Shown here: one piece after another, positions 16,759 through 24,754 of the stretch
Layout of the letters: each line of letters begins with the position of its first letter
How positions within the stretch are numbered: the stretch's first letter is position 1
Source of the DNA: Bacillota bacterium
GTDB lineage: Bacteria; Bacillota; Sulfobacillia; RBS10-35; JAJYVN01
Assembly (NCBI GenBank): GCA_021797775.1
Contig: JAJZZC010000026.1
Span: 1-36,402, forward strand
Length of the DNA stretch: 36,402 nt
Direction of reading: 5' to 3'
Made by a program: the position numbers and the translations under genes
Notes under the pieces: generated by a model
What the model was told of the DNA's origin: nothing
Database searches by the model: none
Seen by the model: only the letters and a program-made list of their open reading frames with translations

Positions 16759-17276
16759 GGGCGTGGCCCCCTTTCGGTGTGCGCGGGGCGGAGGGCGGCT
16801 GAAGCGGTTGGGCGCAACGGGGAGGCCGGGCGACCGCCCCCGTGCCCGGCCAGCCTCGCTTACGGGACGCCGGGGGCGGATCCGGCCCACCCCTGGGCGG
16901 CGGGCCGCCGCGCCGGCCGCCCCCGATCCCTGGGGGGCGAGGACGAGGGGCGATTCGCCCGCCGGGACGCGACCGGCAACGGCGTGACCCGGCGGGCGGG
17001 GTCACTGCCTACTACGGCGCTCCCGTCCCGGCGTCCGCCTCGCCGCCGGGATGGCGCAGCCCGGGGGCGTCGCGGGGCTTCCACCCCCCGGAAGAGCAGG
17101 CAGCGTGACCACCGCCGCCGCCCGCGCTGCGGGTCCATCCGCCGCCCCCCATCGTCCCGACCGCTCGGCAAAGCGCCCTTGTGGGGTGCACGGGGGCGAG
17201 CGAGACCGCCCTGTCGCGCTGCACGGGCCCGGAAACCGGTCCCGCCCCGCGGTGGGCTGGGGCACGCGACGGCCCG
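16759..17276. other. intergenic region between serA and the LmbE gene
   Basis: This is 518 bases without a supported gene. It holds a 7-bp hairpin at 16984-17005 (GTGACCC / GGGTCAC, 8-base loop). No promoter was recognised. Confidence 0.5.
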
Positions 17277-18887
17277 CTACGACCCGGCTGCCTCCCCCGA
17301 GCCACCCGCCAAGGCTTCCGGCAGGACCACCGCGCGCACCCGCGCCATGCCGGGGACGGTGCGCAGTCGCTCCAGGGCCCCGGGGGAGATCGGGTCGTCC
17401 ACGGCCAGCACCATCACGGCGTCGCCCCGGACGGAGCGGCGGCCCACCAGCATCGCGGCGATGTTCACTCCGGACTCGCCGAGCAACGTGCCCACGGCCC
17501 CGATGAGACCCGGCCGGTCCTGGTGGCGGGTCACGAGCATGTAGCGCATGGGCGCCATCTCGATGGGCATGCCGTCGAGGTTGGTCACGCGCAGCGAGCC
17601 GTCGGCGAGGGCGTGGCCCGCGACCACGCGCGGCCCGGCTCCGGCGTGCACGCGGAGGGTGAGGGAGCGCTCCGGCACCTCGCTGCTCTGACTGAACACG
17701 ACCTTGACCCCGTGCTCCACCGCCAGCCGCTGCGCGTTGACCAGGTTGACCACGTCGTCCACCGCGTCGGCGAGGCAGCCCTTGAGCACGGCCGCGGTTA
17801 CCCATTCGCCCCCGCGCCCGGGCAGCGGCGCGGAGAGGATGTCCACCTGACCGAGCTGCCCGCCCAGGCCCTGCATGTAGAGGCGGCCGAGCAGTTCGCC
17901 CAAGGGCACCAGGTGGCGGACCACGTCCCAGTCCCGCGGCGAGAGGCCCGGCAGGTTGACCGCCGTGGCCACGGGCTCGCCGGCCAGCACGGAGCGCACG
18001 TAGCGCGCCACGAGTTCGGCGGAGGTGGACTGGGCCTCGCGCGTACTGGCGCCGAGGTGCGGTGTGGCCACCACGTTGGGCAGGTGGACCAGGGGGTTGT
18101 CCACGGCTGGCTCATGCGCGAAGACGTCGATACCGGCGCCAGCGACGCGCCCCGTCGCCAATGCCTCGTGCAGCGCCCGCTCGTCGATGATGCCGCCGCG
18201 CGCGCAGTTGAGCACCAGGGCCTCGGGCTTCATCAGCGCGAACTCGGCGGCGCCGATCAGCCCGCGGGTGGACTCCGTGAGGGGCGTGTGCACCGTGAGG
18301 ACGTCCGCGGCGCGTAACACCTCCCGCAGCGGGAGGAAGTGGATGCCCATCTCCTCGGCGCGCTCGGGGCTGAGCAGGGGGTCGTAGCCGCATACGCCCA
18401 TGCCGAAGGCGTGGGCGCGGCGCGCCACCTCCTGGCCGATACGGCCGAGGCCCACGATGCCGATGGTCTTGCCGCGCAGTTCGGTGCCGACGAAGGCCTC
18501 ACGCTCCCAGTGACCCGCGCGCAGCGAGGCCACGGCGTCGGGGATGCGGCGCGCCAGCGCCAGCAGCAGCGCGAAGGTCTGTTCGGTGGCGGCCATGGTG
18601 TTGCCATCCGGCACGTTGACCACCACGATGCCGCGCTCTGTGGCCGTTTCGACGTCGATGTTATTCACGCCGACGCCCGCACGGCCCACGACCTGCAGGC
18701 GGCGGCCGGCGCGCAGCACGTCGGCCGTCACCTGGGTCGCGCTGCGCACGATGAGCGCCTCGAACCCAGGAATCAGCTCCAACAGTTCCGCTGGCGAGCA
18801 TCCGGGGCGGCGCACCACCTCGTGCTCCTCCGCGAGGACGGCGAGGCCCGACTCGTCGACCGGTTCGGTGACCAGCACCCTGGCCAA
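17277..18887 (-). CDS. serA: D-3-phosphoglycerate dehydrogenase
   Basis: SerA oxidises 3-phosphoglycerate to 3-phosphohydroxypyruvate with NAD, the committed step of serine synthesis. The 536-residue protein is of the long type. The NAD-binding fold carries GIVGLGRIGQEVA. The catalytic Arg is in NCARGGIIDE, Glu in DVFAHEPAVD and His in VATPHLGAST. Then come the allosteric substrate-binding domain (about 320-445) and a C-terminal ACT domain (HQDRPGLIGAVGTLLGESGV) for serine feedback. The TTG at 18887 is chosen for GGAGG 8 bases upstream. It lies downstream of a class-V aminotransferase on the same strand, separated by 596 bases containing a very strong hairpin. Confidence 0.95.
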   Translation of the reverse strand: MARVLVTEPVDESGLAVLAEEHEVVRRPGCSPAELLELIPGFEALIVRSATQVTADVLRAGRRLQVVGRAGVGVNNIDVETATERGIVVVNVPDGNTMAATEQTFALLLALARRIPDAVASLRAGHWEREAFVGTELRGKTIGIVGLGRIGQEVARRAHAFGMGVCGYDPLLSPERAEEMGIHFLPLREVLRAADVLTVHTPLTESTRGLIGAAEFALMKPEALVLNCARGGIIDERALHEALATGRVAGAGIDVFAHEPAVDNPLVHLPNVVATPHLGASTREAQSTSAELVARYVRSVLAGEPVATAVNLPGLSPRDWDVVRHLVPLGELLGRLYMQGLGGQLGQVDILSAPLPGRGGEWVTAAVLKGCLADAVDDVVNLVNAQRLAVEHGVKVVFSQSSEVPERSLTLRVHAGAGPRVVAGHALADGSLRVTNLDGMPIEMAPMRYMLVTRHQDRPGLIGAVGTLLGESGVNIAAMLVGRRSVRGDAVMVLAVDDPISPGALERLRTVPGMARVRAVVLPEALAGGSGEAAGS

Positions 18888-19483
18888 GAGGCAATCCTCC
18901 CGACGTGGACGTCGACCGCGGGGCGGGGCCGCGCCCGCCTGGCGACCGGGGCGCCTGGCCGGCAGATGCCGCGCGCGTCGGGGAACAGGGCTTTGCGCCG
19001 CGGGGCAGCGGGCCCAGCCCCTACCGGCCGGCGAGGACCCGTTGGCGGGGGCGCGGGCAGGGGCCCCCGCCAACGGGTCCGGCACCCGGCCTGGCCACGG
19101 CAGGCCGACGAGGCCCCCTCCCGTCGCCCGGGGACCGGCGCGGGGCAGCGTGCCCCCGGGGGTGGGACAGGGCCACGGCGGGGCCATCCGGCAAAGGGGC
19201 TCGTCCAGCACGGGCTGGCGAGGATCTGTCCGCCGCGCATCGGGGCCGCGTGGAGTGCCCCAGGGCGCGAGCCCAGTCCCCGAGGCCCCCCAGGGGCCTC
19301 TCGCTCGCCACCACCTGCCGCCGAGCACCTCCGGCGCGGGCGCTAGGCGGGCTCCGCACCCCTTCGAGGGCCCTGGCCCTGGGGGACAGGACGCCGCGCC
19401 GAACCGCCCACCACAGAGAGCGGGCGGCAGACGCCATCCCCCGCGCCGCAGGCGTGGTAGCGGACCGCCCGTGCATCCGCGTC
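18888..19483. other. 596-base gap between the aminotransferase gene and serA
   Basis: No gene is supported. The gap contains the 18-bp perfect hairpin at 19035-19080. I searched by eye for a T-box tail on the minus strand and did not find one. Confidence 0.5.
19035..19080 (-). terminator. 18-bp perfect stem-loop between the aminotransferase gene and serA
   Basis: The arms GGACCCGTTGGCGGGGGC and GCCCCCGCCAACGGGTCC are exact reverse complements around a 10-base loop (19053-19062). It lies on the minus-strand transcript about 150 bases before serA. With no U-run it may be an attenuator, processing site or recombination relic rather than a classical terminator. Confidence 0.55.
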
Positions 19484-20740
19484 TCAGACGGCGCCCACGC
19501 GCGCCGCCGCGGATCGGGCCGCGGGCAACGCGGCCCCCGCGCCGCGCCACGAGAGATCGCTCAGCGCCGAATCGAATACCCCGAAGAAGCGCAGCAACTG
19601 CTCGGCGCTGAGCCCGCCCATGTGCCCAATGCGCAGCATCCGCCCCCGCAACGGGCCCATCCCACCCCCGACGGTGGCGCCGCGGCGGTCCAATGCTTCC
19701 GACAGGGCATGGAAGTCCATGCCCTCGGGCAGCAGGGCGGCCGTGACGGTGGGCGAGGCGTGCTCCTCCGCCGCTAGCAGGGGGAAGCCGGCCGCCGGGA
19801 AGGCGGCCCGCGCCACGGCGCGCAAGGCCAGGTGCCGCGCGAAGCAGGCGGGCAGACCCTCGGCGAGGATGCGGCGGAGCGAGGCGTCCAGCTCATACAG
19901 TAGCGAGACTGCGGGCGTGTACGGGGGGTCCAGGGGCTTTTGCTTGTACGGGCGCCAGTCCCAGTACGAGCGCGGCAGCCGGGCCCGTTGGCAGGCATCC
20001 CAGGCCCGCGGGCCAAACGCCACGGCCGCGAGGCCCGGCGGCGCCATCAGCGCCTTCTGCGAGCCGGTGGCGACGACGTCGCAGCCCCAGGCGTCCATGC
20101 GCAACTCCGCGCCGCCCAGGGCGCTCACCGCGTCCACCAGGAAGAGCGCGCCGTGCTCGCGCACCGCCGCCGCGATCGCCGGTGCTTTGACGGTCACGCC
20201 CGTGGACGTCTCATTGAACGTGAGCAGGACGCCCGCGAAGTGGGGCCCGGGGCCGGCCCGGTCGGCGCGCAGGCGCTGGCGCACGGCCTCGGGGTCCGGC
20301 GCCTCGCCGTACGGCACGGCCATGCGCTCTACCCGCAAGCCGAAGGCCTCGGCGATCTCGGACCAGCGCTCACCGAAGGCGCCCATCGGCAGCGAAAGCA
20401 CGCGGTCCCCGGGTGAGAAGCAGTTGACGATCGTGTTCTCCAGGGCGCCCGTACCGGACCCAGGCCAGACGAACACGTCGTGCTCGGTTTGAAAGACCTG
20501 GCGCAGTGCCGCATGGACCCGGGCCCAGAGATCGGTGAAGGCGGCGCTGCGGTGGTTGATCAGGGGGGCCGAGCCATACCGGCGCACGGCCTCCGGGACG
20601 GGGGTCGGCCCGGGTACCATGAGTAGTTGCTCGGGGAGTTCAGGGTCGCTCACTTGCTGGGCGTGGGCGGGGACGGGGCGCGGGCCGGCGACCGGCGCCG
20701 CCGCCCCGGGGGCCGCTGCGACCGGCGGCTTGTCCGCCAA
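19484..20740 (-). CDS. class-V aminotransferase (serine--pyruvate/alanine--glyoxylate or phosphoserine type)
   Basis: This is a 418-residue PLP enzyme of the AGXT/SerC-like fold type I. Diagnostic motifs are MVPGPTPVPEAV near residues 41-52, FVWPGSGTGALENTI, FNETSTGVT, VDAVSALGGAELRMD, and the PLP Lys in ATGSQKALMAPPG. The C-terminal domain ends with MLRIGHMG. Paired with serA, it most likely supplies the transamination of phosphohydroxypyruvate, as AGXT-like enzymes are thought to do in other serA-linked pairs. This assignment is inference. The TTG at 20740 follows AGGAGGTGG with ideal spacing; it gives an Ala/Pro-rich 38-residue extension before the family core. Confidence 0.88.
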   Translation of the reverse strand: MADKPPVAAAPGAAAPVAGPRPVPAHAQQVSDPELPEQLLMVPGPTPVPEAVRRYGSAPLINHRSAAFTDLWARVHAALRQVFQTEHDVFVWPGSGTGALENTIVNCFSPGDRVLSLPMGAFGERWSEIAEAFGLRVERMAVPYGEAPDPEAVRQRLRADRAGPGPHFAGVLLTFNETSTGVTVKAPAIAAAVREHGALFLVDAVSALGGAELRMDAWGCDVVATGSQKALMAPPGLAAVAFGPRAWDACQRARLPRSYWDWRPYKQKPLDPPYTPAVSLLYELDASLRRILAEGLPACFARHLALRAVARAAFPAAGFPLLAAEEHASPTVTAALLPEGMDFHALSEALDRRGATVGGGMGPLRGRMLRIGHMGGLSAEQLLRFFGVFDSALSDLSWRGAGAALPAARSAAARVGAV

Positions 20741-21112
20741 GCGATCCACCTCCTGGCGCGGGCCGGGCCCGCGACGGCGTTCGGGGGCTTTTTGCGCATG
20801 GCTCCGAGACGGTGAAAGCCAACCCGCTAGCGGGAACCTACGCGCCCCGCCGCGCCATGCGTGCGCCGCCCGGCTCTCCGGCACGCACCGTGCTGTGGCG
20901 TGGGCCCGACAGACCATGCCGCGCTCGTCCAGCAGGCGACCTGCGGCCCAACGCCAGTAGGCGCGCCCGGCTAACGCCGTCACGCCAGAACCGAGCGGCA
21001 CACGAATTGTCAAGCCGTAGCGGAAGTCTATCCTGACCGGCCGGGCGCGACAAGGCCTGTCTGCCTGGGTGGCATCGCGGCCAAGGCACGCAGGCTCGCG
21101 ACCCTCCGGGCG
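20741..21112. other. long upstream region of the aminotransferase gene
   Basis: This is 372 bases. The minus strand carries a perfect -35-like TTGACA (21013-21008) about 270 bases before the start, but no good -10 at 16-18 bases. If used, it would give a long leader. No known riboswitch was recognised. Confidence 0.35.
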
Positions 21113-21514
21113 TTAGCCCCCCCCGGCCCCCGCCCGCTCGCGCGGCGGGGGCGCCGGCTGCCTGCGGCCGTGCCGCGTGTCCACCAGCCAGCCTGGCGTG
21201 TCGGCGCCGGGCTGGTGGGGCCGGTAGAACAGGGCGGTGACGGCGAAGATGCAGCCGATGAGGAGGATCACCCCGGAGCCGTTGAGCATCAAGGGCAGGG
21301 ACAGGCCGCCCAAGGCCAGGGCGTTCAGGACCAGCAGCGGCCGGCGGAGCGGGCCCCCGCCCATGTTGATCAGCAGGAGGACGCCGAGGAGCACGAGGAC
21401 CAGCGGGAGCCACGACCAGCGCCCGACCAGGACGCCCAAGAAGAGGCCCGAAAGGACGCCAATACCCCCGGCCACGCCGCTGCAGCCCGCCCGTGGGTCG
21501 CGCGCGGCGGCCAC
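21113..21514 (-). CDS. hypothetical membrane protein with about four transmembrane segments
   Basis: This 133-residue product has hydrophobic segments near residues 14-30 (GGIGVLSGLFLGVLVG), 34-50 (LPLVLVLLGVLLLINMG), 59-75 (LLVLNALALGGLSLPLM) and 80-96 (VILLIGCIFAVTALFY). A Pro/Arg-rich cytoplasmic tail follows. I recognise no family. The second segment with its following N-M-G-G-G resembles small 'liaF-like' membrane proteins, but this is weak. The start is the GTG at 21514; a GTG at 21476 is possible. It is alone, upstream of the aminotransferase on the same strand with a 372-base gap. Confidence 0.65.
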   Translation of the reverse strand: MAAARDPRAGCSGVAGGIGVLSGLFLGVLVGRWSWLPLVLVLLGVLLLINMGGGPLRRPLLVLNALALGGLSLPLMLNGSGVILLIGCIFAVTALFYRPHQPGADTPGWLVDTRHGRRQPAPPPRERAGAGGG

Positions 21515-22277
21515 CCCCCGGTTGCTCTCCGTGTGGACGCCGCGTTCCCCATCCCCGCGGCCTCATCCTATGGTAGTAACCGCTGGCCGTCCGGGCAAGC
21601 TGCCATGCGGGTGATTTCGGACGGAACGGACGGGCGTCACCCTGGCCCCGGAGGCAGGGTTGCGTCGTTCTGGGCGAGTCGCTTGCGCCACAGGCGCTTG
21701 CGGGCGCAGGCCGAGTTCGGCGCGTACGGCCGTCGGTGGCCCCCGTGATCCCACGGGCGCCGCGGCCGCCTCGAGGAGCCGAACCCGTGCGCGGCAAGCG
21801 GTGGCGGGCGCGAGCGGACCGGCGTACCGCTCCGCGGTCACCCCCGCTCGTGGCGCCGTCTGGGCGAAGACCCCCCGCCGGAATGACGCGACCCTGGCCC
21901 CGGAGGAGCGGGCGGCGGATCCCGCGAAGGGTGGAGGCCCCTTGAGAGGGGGCTCGCCAGCTGCAGGGGGCGCGGACCGGTGATGCCCTGGGGTGCGGGG
22001 CCCAAGCGGCGCGCGGCCGCCCTCCCGGAGGAATCGCCCACTGCGTAGCGATCGCGTGGCGGCCCGGACGCGGGAGGGCCGCCCACTCTCCCTGCCACCG
22101 CTCAGCCGGCCGCAGACCCCCGGCCGGCGTGCCGCATGGCGCGGGCGCCCGGGCGAAGGCCCCCTCCACGCGGGTGCGAGGCGGGAACCGGGGCGGTTTC
22201 ACGGCGAAAATCTCTGCGGCGGGGCCTTTTGCCGCGCGCGTGGCGAAGGCTGGCAGTCGTGGGAAAGGGGGGCCGCC
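21515..22277. other. 763-base intergenic region upstream of rapZ
   Basis: No gene is supported. It contains copy 2 of the 40-base dispersed repeat (21731-21770) and two copies of a shorter block ACCCTGGCCCCGGAGG (21643 and 21893 regions). No promoter was identified with confidence. Confidence 0.5.
21731..21770 (+). repeat. 40-base dispersed repeat, copy 2
   Basis: 37 of 40 positions match 10041-10080. Both copies lie in noncoding DNA, in the same orientation. Confidence 0.7.
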
Positions 22278-23183
22278 GTGGGCGAGTTGCGGCTCGTGCT
22301 CGTCACCGGCCTCTCCGGCGCGGGCAAGACCGAGGCCAGCCGCGCCCTGGAGGACGCTGGCTTTTACGTGGTGGACAACCTGCCGCCAGCGCTGATCCCG
22401 ACCTTCGCCGAGCTCTGCGCCGGCAGCGCGCACGTCGACCGGGCGGCGCTGGTCGTGGACATCCGCGGGCGCGAGTTCTTCGACAGCGTGGCAGCCGCGC
22501 TGGCCGGCCTGGACGCGGCCGCCGTGCGCTACGAGGTCCTGTTCCTGGATGCCGACGACGCCGCCCTGGTGCAGCGGTATAAAGAATCGCGGCGCCGCCA
22601 CCCGTTGGTGCCGGTTGGCCGGATCTCCGACGGCATCGCCGAGGAGCGGATGCGCATCGCCCCGCTGCGGGCCCGCGCCCAGCGCGTGCTCGACACGACT
22701 GGCCTGCGCCCGGCCGAGTTGCGGGCCCGGGTGCGCGCGCTCTACGGGGACGAGGGCGCGCCGCGGTTGGCGGTGACGCTGGTATCCTTCGGCTTCAAGC
22801 ACGGCGTGCCGGCGGACGCCGACCTCGTCTTCGATGTGCGCTTCCTGCCCAACCCGCACTACGACCCCGAGCTACGACCGCACAGCGGCCGGGAGCGCGC
22901 GGTGGCCGAATTCGTCCTGCGCTCACCCGTTACGCGGCGCTTTCTGGAGCTGGCGCAGCCCCTGCTGGACTTCCTACTGCCCCACTACGCCGCCGAGGGC
23001 AAGGCGCAACTGGTGATCGCCGTCGGCTGCACGGGCGGGCGCCATCGCTCGGTGGTCGTCGTGGAGACCCTGGCGGAACGCTTGCGCCGGCCAGGGTTCC
23101 CGGTGGACGTCGTGCATCGCGACTGTGATGCCACGGAGGCCGTGGCTGAGGTCGGCCCGCCGGACGGCCCTGGGCCGGCCTGA
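22278..23183 (+). CDS. rapZ: RapZ/YvcJ nucleotide-binding protein
   Basis: This is a 301-residue RapZ-family protein. It has the Walker A GLSGAGKT (residues 11-18), a YVVDNLPP motif, the DIRGREF strand, and the conserved C-terminal segment FGFKHGVPADADLVFDVRFL through VIAVGCTGGRHRSV, which binds the regulatory ligand in characterised homologues. In E. coli RapZ senses glucosamine-6-P and directs decay of the GlmZ RNA controlling GlmS; in Bacillus YvcJ hydrolyses GTP and affects competence. The GTG at 22278 follows AAAGGGGGG. yvcK begins 82 bases downstream, so they form the classical pair. An 8-bp GC hairpin has the stop codon in its loop. Confidence 0.95.
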   Translation: MGELRLVLVTGLSGAGKTEASRALEDAGFYVVDNLPPALIPTFAELCAGSAHVDRAALVVDIRGREFFDSVAAALAGLDAAAVRYEVLFLDADDAALVQRYKESRRRHPLVPVGRISDGIAEERMRIAPLRARAQRVLDTTGLRPAELRARVRALYGDEGAPRLAVTLVSFGFKHGVPADADLVFDVRFLPNPHYDPELRPHSGRERAVAEFVLRSPVTRRFLELAQPLLDFLLPHYAAEGKAQLVIAVGCTGGRHRSVVVVETLAERLRRPGFPVDVVHRDCDATEAVAEVGPPDGPGPA

Positions 23184-23196
23184 GATCCGCCGGCCC
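23172..23196 (+). terminator. hairpin with the rapZ stop codon in its loop
   Basis: Perfect 8-bp stem GGGCCGGC / GCCGGCCC. The 9-base loop CTGAGATCC holds the TGA (23181-23183). It sits between rapZ and yvcK, so if it acts on transcription it would be partial. Confidence 0.55.
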
Positions 23197-23265
23197 GCGG
23201 CCGAGCGGCGCTCTTGAGTGGGCGGCTCACCGCGCCGCGCGCCACGAGGTCGGGAGGCTAGGTTG

Positions 23266-24621
23266 TTGCGCCTTCTCCCTTGGCTCTATCCGGGCCTGCG
23301 CGTCAAGCGCTGGCTGTTCCTCTTCGTAGTATCCTTGGCGCTGCTCGGCCTTGGCGTCTCCTTCAGCCTAAGCCCCGGCACAGTGCCCGCGTTGGGCGTG
23401 GTGCTCGCCCGGATGCTGCGCGCCCCGGACGGCACCACCGTGCCACGCGGGCCGGAGGCCGTGGCCTTCCTCCTCGCCGGGGGGGCGCTGGCCGTGCTCT
23501 CGCTGCGCTCCGCCCTCCGCTCGGTCATCGCCGTGGTCGCGCCCGAGGCCAGCGACACGCTGGGCGAGGTCCTGTACTGGCACCACCACCGGGGGAGGGG
23601 TCGGGGGATCGCGGCCATCGGCGGCGGTACCGGCCTGCCCGTCCTGCTGCGCGGGCTGAAGGCGTATAACGTCCAGACCACGGCGCTGGTGACCGTCGGC
23701 GATGATGGCGGAAGCTCGGGACGGTTGCGGGGCGAACTGGGCATTCTGCCTCCGGGGGACGTGCGCAACTGCCTGCTGGCCCTGGCCGACGCCGAGCCGC
23801 TGATGTCCGAGGTCTTTCAGCACCGTTTCGCCAAGGGCGGCCTCGCCGGGCACACGGTGGGCAACCTGCTCATTGGCGGGCTTTCCGAGGTGACCGGCGA
23901 CTTCGTCCAGGCGATCGAGGCGGCGAGCCGCGTGCTGGCCGTGCGCGGGCGCGTCCTGCCGTCTACGGTGGCCGACGTGGCGCTGCTGGCCGAATTCGAG
24001 GACGGGCGGACGGTCCGCGGCGAGACGGCCATCGTCGCGGCCGGTGGGCGCATCCGCCGCCTGTCGCTGGACCCGCCAGCGGCGGCGTTGCCTCAGTCGG
24101 TTGCGGCGCTGGACGCCGCGGACGTGGTGGTGCTCGGCCCCGGCAGCCTCTTCACCAGTGTTCTGCCCAACCTGCTGCTGCCCGAGATGCGCGAGGCCCT
24201 GCGCCGCTGCCGCGCCTTGCGCGTGTTCGTTGTCAACGTGATGACCCAGCCCGGCGAGACGGACGGGTTTACGGCGGCGGACCACCTGGCGGCTTTGCAG
24301 CAGTACACCGGCACCCCGGGGGTTGACGTGGTGCTGGTGAACAGCCGGCGGATCGAACAGGAGCGCCTGACCGCCTACCGGCAGCAGGGAGCGGCCCCCG
24401 TGGTCGTGGACATGGAGCGCCTGGCCGGCATGGGCGTGCACGTGCTCGCCCGCGACGTGGTCACCCGCGAGGGGCTGATCCGCCACGACCCCGATCGGCT
24501 CGCCGCGGCGATCCTGGAGGAGGCGCTGCTGCGCCTCGGACGGCACGGGGCCCGTCACCTCCTCGACCACTACCTGTTGCAGGAGCGGCTGCGCCGCCGT
24601 ACCCGGGAGGAGGCGGGGTAG
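23266..24621 (+). CDS. yvcK: YvcK/GlnM-like UDP-GlcNAc-binding protein with N-terminal membrane segments
   Basis: This is a 451-residue protein. Residues from about 114 form the gluconeogenesis-factor (YvcK/CofD-like) fold: AAIGGGTGLPVLLRGLK, VTVGDDGGSSGRLR, PGDVRNCLLALAD, GHTVGNLLIGGL, VVLGPGSLFTSVLPNLL and VMTQPGETDGFTA. Homologues bind UDP-GlcNAc and connect carbon metabolism to cell-wall synthesis. The first 113 residues add two hydrophobic helices (about 16-36 and 65-92), so this form should be membrane-anchored, unlike the about 317-residue Bacillus protein. The start is TTG: a TTG pair at 23263/23266 follows GGGAGG, and 23266 has the better spacing. The usual third gene, whiA, does not follow. 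Confidence 0.93.
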   Translation: MRLLPWLYPGLRVKRWLFLFVVSLALLGLGVSFSLSPGTVPALGVVLARMLRAPDGTTVPRGPEAVAFLLAGGALAVLSLRSALRSVIAVVAPEASDTLGEVLYWHHHRGRGRGIAAIGGGTGLPVLLRGLKAYNVQTTALVTVGDDGGSSGRLRGELGILPPGDVRNCLLALADAEPLMSEVFQHRFAKGGLAGHTVGNLLIGGLSEVTGDFVQAIEAASRVLAVRGRVLPSTVADVALLAEFEDGRTVRGETAIVAAGGRIRRLSLDPPAAALPQSVAALDAADVVVLGPGSLFTSVLPNLLLPEMREALRRCRALRVFVVNVMTQPGETDGFTAADHLAALQQYTGTPGVDVVLVNSRRIEQERLTAYRQQGAAPVVVDMERLAGMGVHVLARDVVTREGLIRHDPDRLAAAILEEALLRLGRHGARHLLDHYLLQERLRRRTREEAG

Positions 24622-24633
24622 GGCTGTCCCCGC
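24613..24633 (+). terminator. hairpin with the yvcK stop codon in its loop
   Basis: 6-bp stem GCGGGG / CCCCGC. The 9-base loop TAGGGCTGT begins with the TAG stop. It is shorter than the others and could be chance in GC-rich DNA. Confidence 0.35.
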
Positions 24634-24754
24634 GCCGCCCGGACCGGTGGACGGGCGGTCTGAACGGGGCACCTTCGTCGCGGCCGTTTCGCCGTTGCAA
24701 TGCGGGACGCGTTCGGGGAGGATTAGGGCCGTAGCTGGGGGAGGAACGTGGCAG

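Noticed and set aside
19150-19180. GGGGGTGGGACAGGG, resembling part of a T-box tail
   Set aside because: It is on the plus strand, opposite to the serine genes, and lacks the ACCGCG ending and the rest of the leader.
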